Positions 25,947 to 34,501 of a stretch of 64,000 nucleotides of DNA are shown here, piece by piece. The stretch is from NCBI RefSeq assembly GCF_021431965.1, contig NZ_CP090370.1:992001-1056000 (forward strand), written 5' to 3'. The notes beneath the pieces are model-generated. The model saw nothing but the letters and a program-made list of their open reading frames with translations, had not been told where the DNA came from and did not search any database. The DNA comes from Erythrobacter sp. SDW2. Lineage in GTDB: Bacteria > Pseudomonadota > Alphaproteobacteria > Sphingomonadales > Sphingomonadaceae. A program made the position numbers and the translations under genes. How positions within the stretch are numbered: the stretch's first letter is position 1; every line of letters begins with the position of its first letter.

Positions 25947-26025
25947 CGTCATTGCGAGGAGCCGGAGGCGACGCGGCAATCGAGCGAGGACAGGACCGGA
26001 TTGCTTCGTTTCGCTCGTACTGACG
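25947..26025. repeat. Degenerate palindromic repeat upstream of the SDR gene
   Basis: CGTCATTGCGAG at 25947-25958 and CTCGTACTGACG at 26014-26025 are inverted with ten of twelve matches. Between them are GCAATCGAGCG and GGATTGCTTCG, typical of a dispersed alphaproteobacterial repeat. It separates the acyl-CoA dehydrogenase from the SDR and contains no gene. Confidence 0.6.
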
Positions 26026-26042
26026 AAGAAAGGCTATTCAAT

Positions 26043-26852
26043 ATGATGAAACTCAATGAGCTGTTCGGCCTGCAGGGCCGCGTGGCGCTGGTCACCGGCG
26101 GTAGCCGCGGAATCGGCAAGATGATCGTCGAAGGCCTGCTCGAGGCAGGCTGTGAGCGCGTCTATATCAGTGCGCGGAAGGTGAACGAGATCGAGGAGAC
26201 CTGTGCCGAACTCGGCGACAAGGTCATCGGCATCCCCGCCGACCTCAGCCAGATGGACGGGATCAAGGCGCTGGCCGACGAACTGGCCAAGCGCGAGAGC
26301 AAGCTCGACCTCCTTGTCAACAATGCCGGTGCCGCCTGGGGCGAGCCCTTCGAGGAGTTCACCGAAGCCGGCTGGGACCGGACGATGGACCTCAACGTCA
26401 AGACGCCTTTCTTCCTGACCCAGAAGCTTGCGCCCCTGCTCAAGGCGGCGGCGACACCTGAACGCCCGGCCAAGGTGCTGATGATCGCCAGCATCGACGG
26501 GATGAAGTCCAACCCCTGGCCGACCTATCCCTACCAGGCCTCGAAGGCAGGTCTTATCCACCTAACCCGGCGGATGGCAGCGGAGCTTGTGCGCGACAAC
26601 ATCATCGTCAACGGCATCGGCCCGGGGGCCTTCCCAAGCGCCATGAACCGCGCCGCGCGCGACAACCCGGAAGCCTCGGCCCGGGGTATCCCCTCGGGCC
26701 GGGTCGGCGTGACCGAGGACATGGCGGCCGGTGCGATCTACCTGCTCAGCCGCGCCGGAGACTATGTCGTCGGCACGACGCTGGCGATCGACGGCGGGGT
26801 GGTCAACGCCAATGTCGGCGCCGGCAACTTCGTCGATCCGTCAGGTAAATGA
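26043..26852 (+). CDS. Short-chain dehydrogenase/reductase (FabG-like)
   Basis: 269 residues with SDR motifs VALVTGGSRGIGKMI, LVNNAGAAWG, the catalytic Ser region MIASIDGM and YPYQASKAG (YxxxK). The C-terminal region (DYVVGTTLAIDGGVV) is typical of FabG-like oxidoreductases. Two adjacent ATGs (26043, 26046) are possible; GAAAGG precedes them. It closes the rightward half of the acyl-CoA catabolic cluster and probably handles a 3-hydroxyacyl intermediate. Confidence 0.85.
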   Translation: MMKLNELFGLQGRVALVTGGSRGIGKMIVEGLLEAGCERVYISARKVNEIEETCAELGDKVIGIPADLSQMDGIKALADELAKRESKLDLLVNNAGAAWGEPFEEFTEAGWDRTMDLNVKTPFFLTQKLAPLLKAAATPERPAKVLMIASIDGMKSNPWPTYPYQASKAGLIHLTRRMAAELVRDNIIVNGIGPGAFPSAMNRAARDNPEASARGIPSGRVGVTEDMAAGAIYLLSRAGDYVVGTTLAIDGGVVNANVGAGNFVDPSGK

Positions 26853-27629
26853 AACGTCCTGTCGATCGCCGAATAGCTGCGGGTTTGTCCTGCCAAGACA
26901 CGGGATTCCAGCAGGGTATGGTCCGGCGCGGGCATATGAAAGCCTTGCCTTGATTGCGAGCGGCGGATGCGGCCGCAAAATGGCCGAGCAGGACCACGCG
27001 GAACTCCAGCTTGCAGGACAAGAATGATGGGACCGCGATGTAGATGCCCATCTCCTCGCTCCGCATAACGGCTCGGCGGGCAAAACTGTCGTGGGTCTGC
27101 GCCGGAAATTTATGTGCGTGAGTTGAGGGCGCCTGGACGGAACTCGTCGGATGACAATTGCAGTCCCCCTTTGCATAGCATCTGCGGGAGCGTAGGCTCA
27201 GGCGCAATCCGGCATGACCTGCATCGAATGTACCCCTGAAAAACATTCATCCTTCGCATTCACGCTCGATTGCCTTCACCGGCGCTTGACCTGAGCGGCC
27301 TCGCGTTCTGGAAAGTCGCTGGCGAGTACAGGCACCGCTACCGATGCATGCATGGGGTGCGTTGCAGCGTCGATGCCAATACCTGCCGCGCCGTTCTCAA
27401 TACGGGTGGCAAAATCACGATTTCCCACGCCACCAGGGCCATCGCAGTCGTCCAGAATCAATGGGGTAAATGCTGCCAACGAAAAGGGCACTTATATCCG
27501 AGCAGATCCCCCCATGTCGCGGAAGAATGCTTTTTGAAGCCCGTTTCGTCCGAGACAATTGCATAGTGAAGTTGTGGCGTGCCGAGATGCCGATACCAGC
27601 AGACTGTTTCGGTGTGTCGACAGAATACA
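26853..27629. other. 777-base stretch with no recognisable gene
   Basis: Several overlapping reading frames of 60-150 codons exist on both strands, but none has a family match, a convincing ribosome-binding site or consistent codon use. Base composition becomes less GC-rich toward 27500. It marks the step from the conserved catabolic cluster to accessory genes and may contain decayed coding sequence. Confidence 0.6.
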
Positions 27630-29357
27630 CTAGCGTTGCTCCATCAGCTCAGCGGCGACTGCCTCCGGGTGGGTGTACATCAACATTTGACCAGCTCCAC
27701 GGATTGTGCGGCATCGCAAGCCACGCACCTTCTGCGAAAAGTATTTCTGTGCGTGTCCGGGATCGTGGAGGACGAACGCGGATCCGAACAGGGCCACGCA
27801 GTCATGTTTAAAGGTCCCGCCGCACGGCTCCCACCCGCGTGCCCAGCCTACGTTTTCGATCACGTAGCCGTCGAGGTTGGCTTTCAGCGGACTTGTAGCG
27901 CGGAGATAATCGTTCACCATGACGGGATCGTCGAGACCCTGCAGGTCGGGTGGACTTTGCGCAAAGGCGCGGCGCATGGAGTTGCGCAGGCGTTCCGGTG
28001 ATGTCAGGCGTAATAACAGGCTGATGAGAGCGCGCATCGATGTGGGATTGCGAGTAAATCTCCGTTTGATCGCGCCGAGCGGTCCGCGATCCACAGGTGT
28101 AAACGAGACGGCTGGCGTAGGATTTATCAGGACTACCCGATCAACGAGATCGGCCAGAGCAGCTGCGATGGCGATCGTAATCTGTCCGGCCCCCCGCCCG
28201 ACAAGTGACACGGGACCAAGAGCATGATGCGAGATGATCGAACGCAGATCGCTGACGGCGGTCTCGAAATGTCGTTCGGCATCCAGGGTAGCGGGGCTGT
28301 CCGTCGTTCCGAAACCCGGTCGGTCGATTGTCACGACCCGCCAGCCACCTTCCAGCATCAAGCGCACGAATCGTGATGGCGGGTGACGACAGCTTATGGT
28401 GCTGTGCATAATGGCTGCGACTGGACCGGTGCCCTCACCATACATCGAGTACCCCACGTTGCGACCGTCATCCTGACGCAGTGTGCGATCGATGCCGACG
28501 GGCAATCTCTGCAAAGCTTGCCCGTCGATCGACGCAAGATGTTCCAGCACGAGCCGCGCCTGACCGACAAGCGAGGAGAGTTCGGCCGTCGAACCGAGAG
28601 CAAAATCGTCGAAGACCTGTCCGAGAAGCGCCTTCACAGTCGACAGTGATTTGCCCACGTCCTTCGCGACCCGGCTACGTGAATTGCCGTCGGCCAGCGA
28701 CAAAACGATGGCGAGTTGGCGTGGGGTTAGATCAAGAAGGTCCGCCAGTACATTGTCGACAGCCACGCCACCCTTGTCATGAGGCTGGCACATCAGCGTC
28801 AGGACGTGGCTCACGAGCTCTGCTACATTGCGCGCACCGCATTTCTGGCGCAACCTCACAAGTGCGTTTCTCGAAGTCGTTGGTCCGACCCCGATCCGGC
28901 CCGATGCGTCGTCAAGTTTGCCGAATTCGATCAGTTCTCGAACGAGGCGCTGTTCGAGTTCGGTAAGTCCAAACGCGTGCGCGACTCGCGCCACCGCGCG
29001 GTCCCAGTATTGCGACGTGAATCGGACGAATAGTCCAGCAGGCTCTCCGCACGCGGAGGCGCATGCCGTCCACTGATGCCAGTCCGGCGCCAAGACCCCC
29101 CCAGGCAAGTGAAACACCCTGCCACGCTCGTCCCACGTTGGAATAAGCTCGGCCCCCAGGATGGAAATGCCGCCATCGCGGCGTAACGCTTCTGCCGCCT
29201 GATCGATTTCGATCTGTAGCGCAGCCTTGTCCGCTGCGACTGTATCCAGGTTTGTACCGGTGCCATCCCGGTCCAATATGATTGCCGCGAAGATCGTCTC
29301 ACGCATACTTTTGAGATGACGCCAATTATTTTCGCGCGCAAGCATACAAATGGCCAT
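27630..29357 (-). CDS. Tandem LuxR-type HTH regulator fused to a degenerate alpha/beta-hydrolase domain
   Basis: 575 residues. After an N-terminal ~150-residue domain come two HTH regions: one at about 150-210 (FGLTELEQRLVRELIEFGKL) and a LuxR-like one at about 225-285 (LDLTPRQLAIVLSLADGNSR; SLSTVKALLGQVF). The C-terminal ~270 residues follow the alpha/beta-hydrolase fold, but the nucleophile elbow reads VGRGAGQ instead of GxSxG, and the usual catalytic-His motif reads RGAGQMLMYTHPEA. A non-catalytic ligand-sensing role is inferred. ATG starts at 29357 and 29345 are both possible around a GGAGG site. Confidence 0.78.
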   Translation of the reverse strand: MAICMLARENNWRHLKSMRETIFAAIILDRDGTGTNLDTVAADKAALQIEIDQAAEALRRDGGISILGAELIPTWDERGRVFHLPGGVLAPDWHQWTACASACGEPAGLFVRFTSQYWDRAVARVAHAFGLTELEQRLVRELIEFGKLDDASGRIGVGPTTSRNALVRLRQKCGARNVAELVSHVLTLMCQPHDKGGVAVDNVLADLLDLTPRQLAIVLSLADGNSRSRVAKDVGKSLSTVKALLGQVFDDFALGSTAELSSLVGQARLVLEHLASIDGQALQRLPVGIDRTLRQDDGRNVGYSMYGEGTGPVAAIMHSTISCRHPPSRFVRLMLEGGWRVVTIDRPGFGTTDSPATLDAERHFETAVSDLRSIISHHALGPVSLVGRGAGQITIAIAAALADLVDRVVLINPTPAVSFTPVDRGPLGAIKRRFTRNPTSMRALISLLLRLTSPERLRNSMRRAFAQSPPDLQGLDDPVMVNDYLRATSPLKANLDGYVIENVGWARGWEPCGGTFKHDCVALFGSAFVLHDPGHAQKYFSQKVRGLRCRTIRGAGQMLMYTHPEAVAAELMEQR

Positions 29358-29431
29358 TCCTCCGAATGCTCGCGGGTGAGAATGATTACACCACGAGGTC
29401 GCTTTATGGTCTCGACCAAGGGAGGAAGCAC

Positions 29432-29707
29432 ATGTTGAGAAAGAAATCTTCGTTCGCAGCGCAAATCATTACGGCATCGACCGTCTTGGTTTCCGCAGCG
29501 GCCATCGCGGGAACCGCCGTTTACGGTTACGGATCGACCCGGGCCGACGCGATCAGGGACGCGAACGCGCAGGCGGAGTCAGCTTCGATGGCGCGCTTCG
29601 GCAAGCGGACCTGTATCACTCGCGCCACGCATTCCACCTGCAGCAAGGACAGCGAAGGTTGGGTGTGTACTGCGTATGTCGCCAATCATGCCGGAAGCTG
29701 TCGTTGA
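29432..29707 (+). CDS. Small secreted Cys-containing protein
   Basis: 91 residues. A hydrophobic signal segment (IITASTVLVSAAAIAGTAVY) precedes a short mature part with four cysteines (RTCITRATHSTC; GWVCTAYVANHAGSC) that could form two disulfides. No family recognised. A strong GGGAGGA ribosome-binding site at 29420-29426 fixes the start. It begins 74 bases from the divergent HTH-hydrolase regulator and lies 57 bases before the Sel1 protein gene, so regulation by the neighbour is plausible. Confidence 0.65.
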   Translation: MLRKKSSFAAQIITASTVLVSAAAIAGTAVYGYGSTRADAIRDANAQAESASMARFGKRTCITRATHSTCSKDSEGWVCTAYVANHAGSCR

Positions 29708-29764
29708 TACGGAATGCGGGGCGCAGGATTAGGCGCGCCCCGCACTTTCGAAAAGGGGAACGCG

Positions 29765-30757
29765 ATGAAGAATTTGATCCGGTCAGCCATTGGCGCGGTC
29801 AGTATTGGGTTGTGCCTGACGCCGACCACTGCACTAGCCGATTTCGCCAGCCACCCCATAGACAGCAGCGACCGCACTCTTGATCGCTGGAATCTTAGCG
29901 ATGCCGACTGGCTTGTGCTGACCGGGCCGGAACTGCGGCGGAAGGCAGGTCTTCCGGAGAATATCGCTGCAGTCATTCGTGAGGCGAAAGGAGGGGATGC
30001 CAAGGCGGCAGCACTCTTGTCGGGAGCTTATGCGACAGGTGTTGGCGTACAGAAGAATCCGCAGGAGGGCCTGCGCTGGGCCAAAGTGGCCGCCGATGCC
30101 GGTCTGCCTTTCGGCCTGTTTGTTTACGGCCAGTACTTCCGCAACGGAATAGGCGTGACCGCCGATTATCGCCAGGCTGCCCAATTGTACGCAATTGCCT
30201 ACCAAAAGGGGGTTAGGGCCACTGCAGTGGAATACGCAACCCTTCCCGCGTTTAGCGAAACAAAAGACATTCTGCCGATCTATACCGATCAGATAGATAT
30301 GCTCGAACAAGCGCGAGATGATCAAGCGCCGCTGGCTGCCGAGTTCCTTGAGATATTCGCGCTACAGGAGGAGTTCGGCAAGATAATCGACGGAATGCCA
30401 ATGTGGAAAACATCCCGCGGCTTGCTTTCGGGACATGTTGATTTCGCCCTCCCGCTGAACGCCTGCACAACAGTCATCAGAACGACTGGAGGTACCCGAT
30501 TCACGCTCCTTTGGAATTTGGGATACAAGGGCCGCAACCCACAGAGCACTAGCTTTGTCCTCGAAGGGCGCATTATGGCGGGTTCGTCATCGAGCCAGTC
30601 CATCAATGGGCCGCATGATGGCACTTGGGAACTGGGCGTGTTCTTGAAGGAAACCAACACGTCTTTCACGCCGTCCGAAACCCGCGCGAAATTCGCCCGA
30701 CTGAGCACGCTTGCCAATCAGCTTTCCAGTAAATGCGTGACTTACGTCGGAAGCTGA
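29765..30757 (+). CDS. Secreted Sel1-repeat protein
   Basis: 330 residues. A signal peptide ends near TPTTALADF. Two Sel1-like repeats are visible at about residues 78-150 (AAALLSGAYATGVGVQKNPQ; FGLFVYGQYFRNGIGVTADY). The C-terminal ~170 residues show no known domain but end with a Cys (SSKCVTYVGS). Sel1 repeats mediate protein contacts in the envelope. AAAGGGGAACGCG precedes the ATG. Likely co-transcribed with the small secreted protein upstream. Confidence 0.72.
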   Translation: MKNLIRSAIGAVSIGLCLTPTTALADFASHPIDSSDRTLDRWNLSDADWLVLTGPELRRKAGLPENIAAVIREAKGGDAKAAALLSGAYATGVGVQKNPQEGLRWAKVAADAGLPFGLFVYGQYFRNGIGVTADYRQAAQLYAIAYQKGVRATAVEYATLPAFSETKDILPIYTDQIDMLEQARDDQAPLAAEFLEIFALQEEFGKIIDGMPMWKTSRGLLSGHVDFALPLNACTTVIRTTGGTRFTLLWNLGYKGRNPQSTSFVLEGRIMAGSSSSQSINGPHDGTWELGVFLKETNTSFTPSETRAKFARLSTLANQLSSKCVTYVGS

Positions 30758-30770
30758 CACGAACCAGCTA

Positions 30771-31838
30771 CTAGCCCGCAACAACGTATTTGCCAGCGGC
30801 CCGCAACCGCCTCGCCTCGCGGAAGGTCACCAGCTTGCGCTGCTGCTCGTCCCACAGCGCCAGCATCATCGGCTTGACGGTCTGGCGCAGGGTGAAGCGG
30901 TTGAGCTCGGCCAGCCGCGGATGCGCGCGCAGCGCTTCGGGCAGGCGGTAGAACGGGATCCGGCTCGCCAGGTGGTGGACATGGTGGATGCCGATATTCC
31001 CGGTGAACCACTGTAGCCACGCCGGCAGCTGGAGATAGGAACTGCCCCCCAGCGCCGCCTCGTGAAACTCCCACTCGCCCTTGCGGTCCCAATGGGCATC
31101 CTCGAACTGGTGCTGGATATAGAACAGCCACACCCCCATGCTCGCCGCGGTCAGCAGCACGGGGAAGAACACCGCCGCCACCGCGCCGATCCCGAAGGCC
31201 CAGATCAGCCCGCCCAGGATCGCCGCGATCATCGCATTGGTGCCCATCGAGCTGATCCAGTACTCCTTGCCTTCGCGCATCAGCCCGATCGGCAGGCGAT
31301 GGCGCAGCAGGAACAGATAGGCAGGGCCAAGCCCCATCAGCACCACCGGATGGCGATAGAGCCGATAGCCGAAGCGCTTGAGCCGGCTCCCCTCGAAATA
31401 CTCGCGCACGGTCAGCGTATCGACATCGCCGAACCCCCGCGCGTCGAGATTGCCGGTCGCCGCATGGTGCAACGCATGGCTGCGCCGCCAGCAGTCGTAG
31501 GGGGTCAGCGTCAGCACGCCGAGCGCGCGCCCGACCCAGTCGTTGCCGCCGCGCTTCTTGAAGAAGGCGCCGTGGCCGCAATCGTGCTGGATGATGAACA
31601 GCCGCAGCAGCAGCAGCCCGGCGAGCGGCGCCAGCACCAGCGCCGCCCAGTACCCGCGCTCGACCGCGAACAGCATCGCGCCGAACACCGCGATGAAGGG
31701 GGCGAGGGTGATCGCCAGCTCGGTCCAGCTGCGCAGATGGCGCGGCTCGTAGAACGGCTTCAGTTCGCGCGCCAATTGACGCGGGTTGATCTCTTCTGCC
31801 TGCGCCAACTGCGCCGGGGCAAACTCTTGCGGCCTCAC
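30771..31838 (-). CDS. Membrane fatty acid desaturase
   Basis: 355 residues with the three histidine boxes of membrane desaturases: HDCGH, HALHH and HHVHH, between about four membrane segments (LAITLAPFIAVFGAMLFAV; ALVLAPLAGLLLLRLFII). It would introduce a double bond into lipid acyl chains using a di-iron centre. The GTG at 31838 is chosen because AGAGGA sits six bases upstream and family similarity begins there; the frame stays open 83 codons further with non-protein-like sequence. Confidence 0.85.
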   Translation of the reverse strand: MRPQEFAPAQLAQAEEINPRQLARELKPFYEPRHLRSWTELAITLAPFIAVFGAMLFAVERGYWAALVLAPLAGLLLLRLFIIQHDCGHGAFFKKRGGNDWVGRALGVLTLTPYDCWRRSHALHHAATGNLDARGFGDVDTLTVREYFEGSRLKRFGYRLYRHPVVLMGLGPAYLFLLRHRLPIGLMREGKEYWISSMGTNAMIAAILGGLIWAFGIGAVAAVFFPVLLTAASMGVWLFYIQHQFEDAHWDRKGEWEFHEAALGGSSYLQLPAWLQWFTGNIGIHHVHHLASRIPFYRLPEALRAHPRLAELNRFTLRQTVKPMMLALWDEQQRKLVTFREARRLRAAGKYVVAG

Positions 31839-32291
31839 TGCGATCCTCTTGTGCGATGGGTTTGGCAGCGATGTAGCAGGCGGAGTGTGAATGTCACGTG
31901 GCAGCGGTGCATTGGCTGGCGAGAAGGCGGCGGCAGCGGGGTTGTTGCACGCCACGCAAGTTGATGAAGTACAGGCGGAACGCAGGGCCGGAAGAGATCC
32001 ATGGAGGGAGCCCAGATACGACAAAGCCCCGCGGATGAGACGGGGCTTTGTGGCGAAGGCCTGGGATGGCGGGCGAGGCGGAGGCATGGCGGCGGCGCGG
32101 TGGTAGCGGGGAGGGGGCGTGTAGGAAAATGGTTTGTAAGGGACGTGGCTCTCGAACTCTATCGACGATAGTTGCCTGTTGGCGATTTGCTGACAATGAA
32201 GTCCAAAATCCGGACTTGATCACATGTATTAATCTACTACGGTCCGCATACTGCGAACATCGATGCATTGTGAGGAAAGCTGGAGCGAGAG
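31839..32291. other. 453-base intergenic region at the edge of the accessory module
   Basis: No gene is recognised here. GC-rich in the first half, it turns AT-richer after about 32120. It contains a stem-loop at 32022-32050. Its right part must hold the promoter of the three-gene module, but no confident -35/-10 pair can be picked by eye. I found no tRNA gene or obvious direct repeat against the right flank at 36310-36330. Confidence 0.55.
32022..32050. terminator. Stem-loop, possible terminator
   Basis: CAAAGCCCCG at 32022-32031 pairs perfectly with CGGGGCTTTG at 32041-32050 around a nine-base loop. No long T-run follows on either strand, so it may be a weak terminator or a remnant left at an insertion boundary. 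Confidence 0.45.
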
Positions 32292-32873
32292 TTGAGCGGA
32301 AAAGCCACCCTATCGAATGACAAGATCGTCGTTCTTGCAGCTTTTCTCGCCGGTGCGGACAAGGGGCTCGCAGATACTGAAGATATCGCAATGCGAGCCA
32401 ATGATCTTGCCCCCGGAAAATTCACTTGGAGAAAATACCAAGAGCAAATCAATATCGAGGCCGTGCGGAAGAGACTTTACGACGCCGCGAAGGAATCTCG
32501 TGGCGGACTAATAGCGGGAGGAGAACGTGAGGGGTGGCTACTGACCTCCGCTGGCATTGCGTTCTGCAAAGAACATGCGGGACTGTTGGAGCGGGGGTTG
32601 AGCTTTTCACCGCGCCTCTCTGCCAAGGAAAGAACTTGGCAGCATAGGGAAAGGATCAGAATGCTGGCGGAGGCTGCCTACAGAAAATGGAAGGCCGGCG
32701 AAGCCGACCAAATTTCTAAACAGGAAGCCGAACGATTTTTTGCGGTGGATGATTATATCAAAGATGCAGCACGAGCGAAGCGAGTAGAGCGATCAGGGCA
32801 AGTATTCCGAGGTGATCCAGAGTTGGAGGAAGCGATCTCGGAGATTGGTAGGATTCTAGGAGGATATCATTGA
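32292..32873 (+). CDS. Hypothetical basic protein, first gene of the GHKL/sigma-like module
   Basis: 193 residues, charged and probably DNA-binding: a helical N-terminal half (KIVVLAAFLAGADKGLADTE; RKYQEQINIEAVRKRLYDAA) ends in a winged-helix-like strand pair (GWLLTSAGIAFCKEHA), followed by a charged helical C-terminus. No named family is recognised. Start is a TTG at 32292 with GGAG about six bases upstream. Its TGA overlaps the TTG start of the GHKL gene. Base composition is clearly less GC-rich than the flanking core genes. Confidence 0.65.
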   Translation: MSGKATLSNDKIVVLAAFLAGADKGLADTEDIAMRANDLAPGKFTWRKYQEQINIEAVRKRLYDAAKESRGGLIAGGEREGWLLTSAGIAFCKEHAGLLERGLSFSPRLSAKERTWQHRERIRMLAEAAYRKWKAGEADQISKQEAERFFAVDDYIKDAARAKRVERSGQVFRGDPELEEAISEIGRILGGYH

Positions 32874-34501
32874 CGGGCCTTTCGGTAACAAGCCATGTGG
32901 GAAGGGACATCCTCCAGAGCTCGGCCCTTTTTAAGCACGAGCATCAAGTAGTATGGGAGTACGTATCAAACGGCCTCCAATACATAGCGAACGAACAGCC
33001 GCTGGTCAGGGTAACCATCGACCAAGTTGCCAAAAAAATCACTATCATAGATAATGGTCGTGGAATGGGTTTCGCGGATTTGCACCAGTTCTTTCAGATG
33101 CATGGTGAGAATATCGACCGCGCGTCAGGAAAACCAGGGCGTGGCTTCTTCGGTACAGGTAAGTCGGCAGCTTTTGGAATTGCCAACAAGTTGAGAGTGA
33201 CAACCGTCAAAAATGGGAAACGATCAACTGTTGAGCTCACGCGGAGCGACATCGAATCGCCAGCTGCAGAGACGAAGGTCCCGGTTACAGTAGTTGAACG
33301 CGAGGTAATTGTTGAACGTCACGATGGGACACAGATTGATATCGAAGAGATCAACATCAAGAAGATTGATCGAAACAGCATTATCAAAGAGATTGAGCGG
33401 CACGTTGCCCACTGGCCCAATGCAACGGTTTATGTCGATCACCACAAATGCGAGTATGTTGAGCCAGTTGCGGGGAGGCAGGTTGCTATTCCGGTTGCGG
33501 GAACCCCTTTCGAGGGACACCTAGGAGGAGTTGAGCTTGTCCTGAAGGTTGCGAAGGCGCCACTTGAGGAGGGGTTACGAGGCATTGCCATTACATCCAA
33601 GGGCGTTCTGCACGAAACGACGCTGGCGGGATGTGAGTCAAAACCCCTCTCGAGATATGTTTTTGGTGCGATCGAGGTTCCACAACTTGCGGAAGACACG
33701 AGCGGCATCTCGCCGTTCGATATGTCTCGATCAATGATCCTCAACCGCCAAAACGAGACCGTACGAAGCCTAATCGCTTTCATCGGTATGAACGTTCAGA
33801 ATCTCATTAGCGAATTGGAAAAAGAAGAGAGGGACAGAAAGGCGTCTGAGGACGCAAAAAGGCTCAAAAAGGAAGCAGACAAGATCGCAGAAATAATCAA
33901 CTCCGATTTTCATGACTGGAGCGCCCAGTTGAAGAAGGTTGTTGCCGATGCTCAGGGAACGTCGGACATGCGCGACGGTCCGAGTGCCTCAGGAGAGACC
34001 GAGATCCTTACTCAAGGAGATGACATACTCGCAATCCTCATTGATGAAGAAGCCGGTCTAAACGTCATCCATGATCAGTCCACGCCACCTGGCGCGAACC
34101 CAGAGCCTAGGCCCGGACCGGAGTTCGAAGCGAACGAAGATGGCGAGAAGCAGGCTCAGGCAAAGCCTGCATCGCCAAATATCAAGCGAAGGCGAGGGGG
34201 ATTCAATGTTGATTTCCGCGAAATGGGTGAGGAGAACGCGCGGGCCAAGTACGAAGATAATACGAGGACGATTTTGATCAATTTGGACCATCCACAGATT
34301 TCGGCGGCGAAGAGAAATAACGGAATTGAAGACCCGCTGTTCAAGAGAATGGCTTACGAGGTTGCGTTCTCAGAATATGCAATTGGCTTGGCAGCCGAGT
34401 TCAACAACGCGGGTTGGTACATTGACTCGGCCGAGCCTATCGTAGCCATCCGCGAGACGCTAAATCGCCTGTCTCGCGCAGCTGCCTCACTTTACGAGTG
34501 A
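32870..34501 (+). CDS. GHKL-fold ATPase (Hsp90/MORC-like), second gene of the module
   Basis: 543 residues. The Bergerat ATP-binding fold is complete: N-box WEYVSNGLQY (E30, N34), G1 box DNGRGMGF (from D61) and G2 box PGRGFFGTGKSA (about 89-100). A transducer-like domain follows, then a charged coiled coil at about 311-345 (KEERDRKASEDAKRLKKEAD) and a C-terminal conserved block (TRTILINLDHPQIS). Such ATPases dimerise and clamp on DNA or client proteins. The TTG start at 32870 has AGGAGG nearby and overlaps the previous stop; its own stop overlaps the next GTG. Confidence 0.8.
   Translation: MTGLSVTSHVGRDILQSSALFKHEHQVVWEYVSNGLQYIANEQPLVRVTIDQVAKKITIIDNGRGMGFADLHQFFQMHGENIDRASGKPGRGFFGTGKSAAFGIANKLRVTTVKNGKRSTVELTRSDIESPAAETKVPVTVVEREVIVERHDGTQIDIEEINIKKIDRNSIIKEIERHVAHWPNATVYVDHHKCEYVEPVAGRQVAIPVAGTPFEGHLGGVELVLKVAKAPLEEGLRGIAITSKGVLHETTLAGCESKPLSRYVFGAIEVPQLAEDTSGISPFDMSRSMILNRQNETVRSLIAFIGMNVQNLISELEKEERDRKASEDAKRLKKEADKIAEIINSDFHDWSAQLKKVVADAQGTSDMRDGPSASGETEILTQGDDILAILIDEEAGLNVIHDQSTPPGANPEPRPGPEFEANEDGEKQAQAKPASPNIKRRRGGFNVDFREMGEENARAKYEDNTRTILINLDHPQISAAKRNNGIEDPLFKRMAYEVAFSEYAIGLAAEFNNAGWYIDSAEPIVAIRETLNRLSRAAASLYE

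Noticed and set aside
27270-27566. A 98-codon frame in the 777-base gap
   Set aside because: No ribosome-binding site, no recognisable motif, and competing frames of similar length on both strands.
30742-31581. A 279-codon minus-strand frame across the desaturase gene
   Set aside because: It is an out-of-frame shadow of the desaturase; composition is Arg/Ala-rich without motifs, while the other frame has all three histidine boxes.
32101-32200. tRNA fragment as an integration site for the accessory module
   Set aside because: CTCTCGAACTCT superficially resembles a T-loop, but no acceptor or anticodon stems can be built around it, and no matching repeat is found at the right flank.
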